Shown one piece after another: positions 34,339-34,524 of a DNA stretch of 34,524 nucleotides (position 1 is its first letter; the number at the start of each line of letters is the position of its first letter). The notes beneath the pieces are model-generated. The model searched no databases. It was not told the origin of the DNA and saw only the letters and a list, made by a program, of their open reading frames with translations. Source of the stretch: Bernardetia sp. (GTDB taxonomy: Bacteria; Bacteroidota; Bacteroidia; Cytophagales; Bernardetiaceae). Made by a program: the position numbers and the translations under genes. The stretch lies in the NCBI GenBank assembly GCA_020630575.1, contig JAHDBD010000039.1:1-34524 (forward strand). The letters are read 5' to 3'.

Positions 34339-34377
34339 GTGTTTTGTTTCGAGATACCACTCATCAAAACAAAACAC
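34339..34377. repeat. Perfect 11-bp inverted repeat
   Basis: GTGTTTTGTTT (34339-34349) pairs with AAACAAAACAC (34367-34377) around a 17-nt loop. There is no T-tract on the plus strand beyond it, so its role is not clear; it could terminate a gene beyond the window edge. Confidence 0.5.
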
Positions 34378-34524
34378 CCTAATGAAAGTAGAAGCTACCC
34401 TCACTACAATATTATCAAAAATGCCTAATTTAAACAAATCTAGACGAGACTTTTTAGTGCATTGCTTTGTGTCCCATCCTAACATAGCGTTACACAATTA
34501 ATTTAATTATGGAACGTAATTATG

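Larger units (their letters stand above)
34038..34524. other. Intergenic region at the window end (487 nt)
   Basis: This holds the tRNA-Ser copy 2 promoter, a hairpin at 34339-34377, and a CATAGCGTTA decamer near 34484. No convincing gene is visible; a small leftward frame (34309-34497) was rejected. Confidence 0.4.

Noticed and set aside
34309..34497. Small leftward frame of 62 codons at the window end
   Set aside because: No recognisable motif, lies over a hairpin and a short repeat, and has no promoter or neighbour support.
1..34524. CRISPR array, prophage, insertion sequence or defence island
   Set aside because: No regularly spaced repeats, transposase, integrase, phage structural or defence genes were found on either strand.

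Overview
The window is AT-rich DNA from a Bacteroidota bacterium, most likely a marine member of the Cytophagales (Bernardetia/Flexibacter-like; this placement is inference). The grounds are two Na+/H+ antiporters (NhaD and NhaC types), Bacteroidota-type promoters (TTTG or TTG, about 20 nt, TAnnTTTG) in front of all three tRNA genes, little sign of Shine-Dalgarno sequences, signal peptides ending in AQ, and typical Bacteroidota families (CarbopepD_reg repeats, a Bacteroidota-type DnaX tail, FkbM methyltransferase). No phage, insertion sequence, CRISPR array or defence island was found. The content is core metabolism plus housekeeping.

Layout. 0.1-6 kb: an RlpA-like lipoprotein, a secreted protein of unknown function, NhaD, and a membrane-anchored OmpA-like protein. 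6-12.3 kb: a polytopic membrane protein, NhaC, a TerC-family protein and a Xaa-Pro aminopeptidase. 12.5-17.1 kb: tRNA-Thr(UGU), CvpA, an NTF2-like protein, a possible DUF4905 protein, and dnaX split by a run of ten A. 17.3-23.6 kb: valS, a small PLDc_N-type membrane protein, an alpha/beta hydrolase, an NMT1/THI5-like protein and a zinc alcohol dehydrogenase. 23.6-29.2 kb: a transglutaminase-like protein overlapping a zinc-knuckle/CarbopepD_reg protein, a secreted protein gene broken by a nonsense codon, and pheT. 29.3-34.5 kb: an unknown protein, threonine aldolase, an FkbM methyltransferase broken by one extra base, a cystathionine gamma-synthase-like enzyme, and two identical tRNA-Ser(UGA) genes in a 347-bp-spaced duplication.

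Most genes stand alone, and convergent pairs are separated by strong hairpins. The only tight translational coupling is the 4-bp ATGA overlap between the CarbopepD_reg gene and the transglutaminase gene.

The most notable observations are: (1) dnaX carries A10 followed by an immediate 0-frame stop, and a perfect continuation in the -1 frame supplies the tau tail, so gamma and tau are probably made by slippage; (2) a dispersed hairpin repeat (core GTCGGTG-AGGA-CACCNAC) occurs about five times, two copies flanking pheT and one inside a coding sequence; (3) degenerate 7-nt repeats run straight into the start codons of valS and the DUF4905-like gene, and a 7-nt repeat in two orientations precedes nhaC; (4) two further genes are broken by single-base events.
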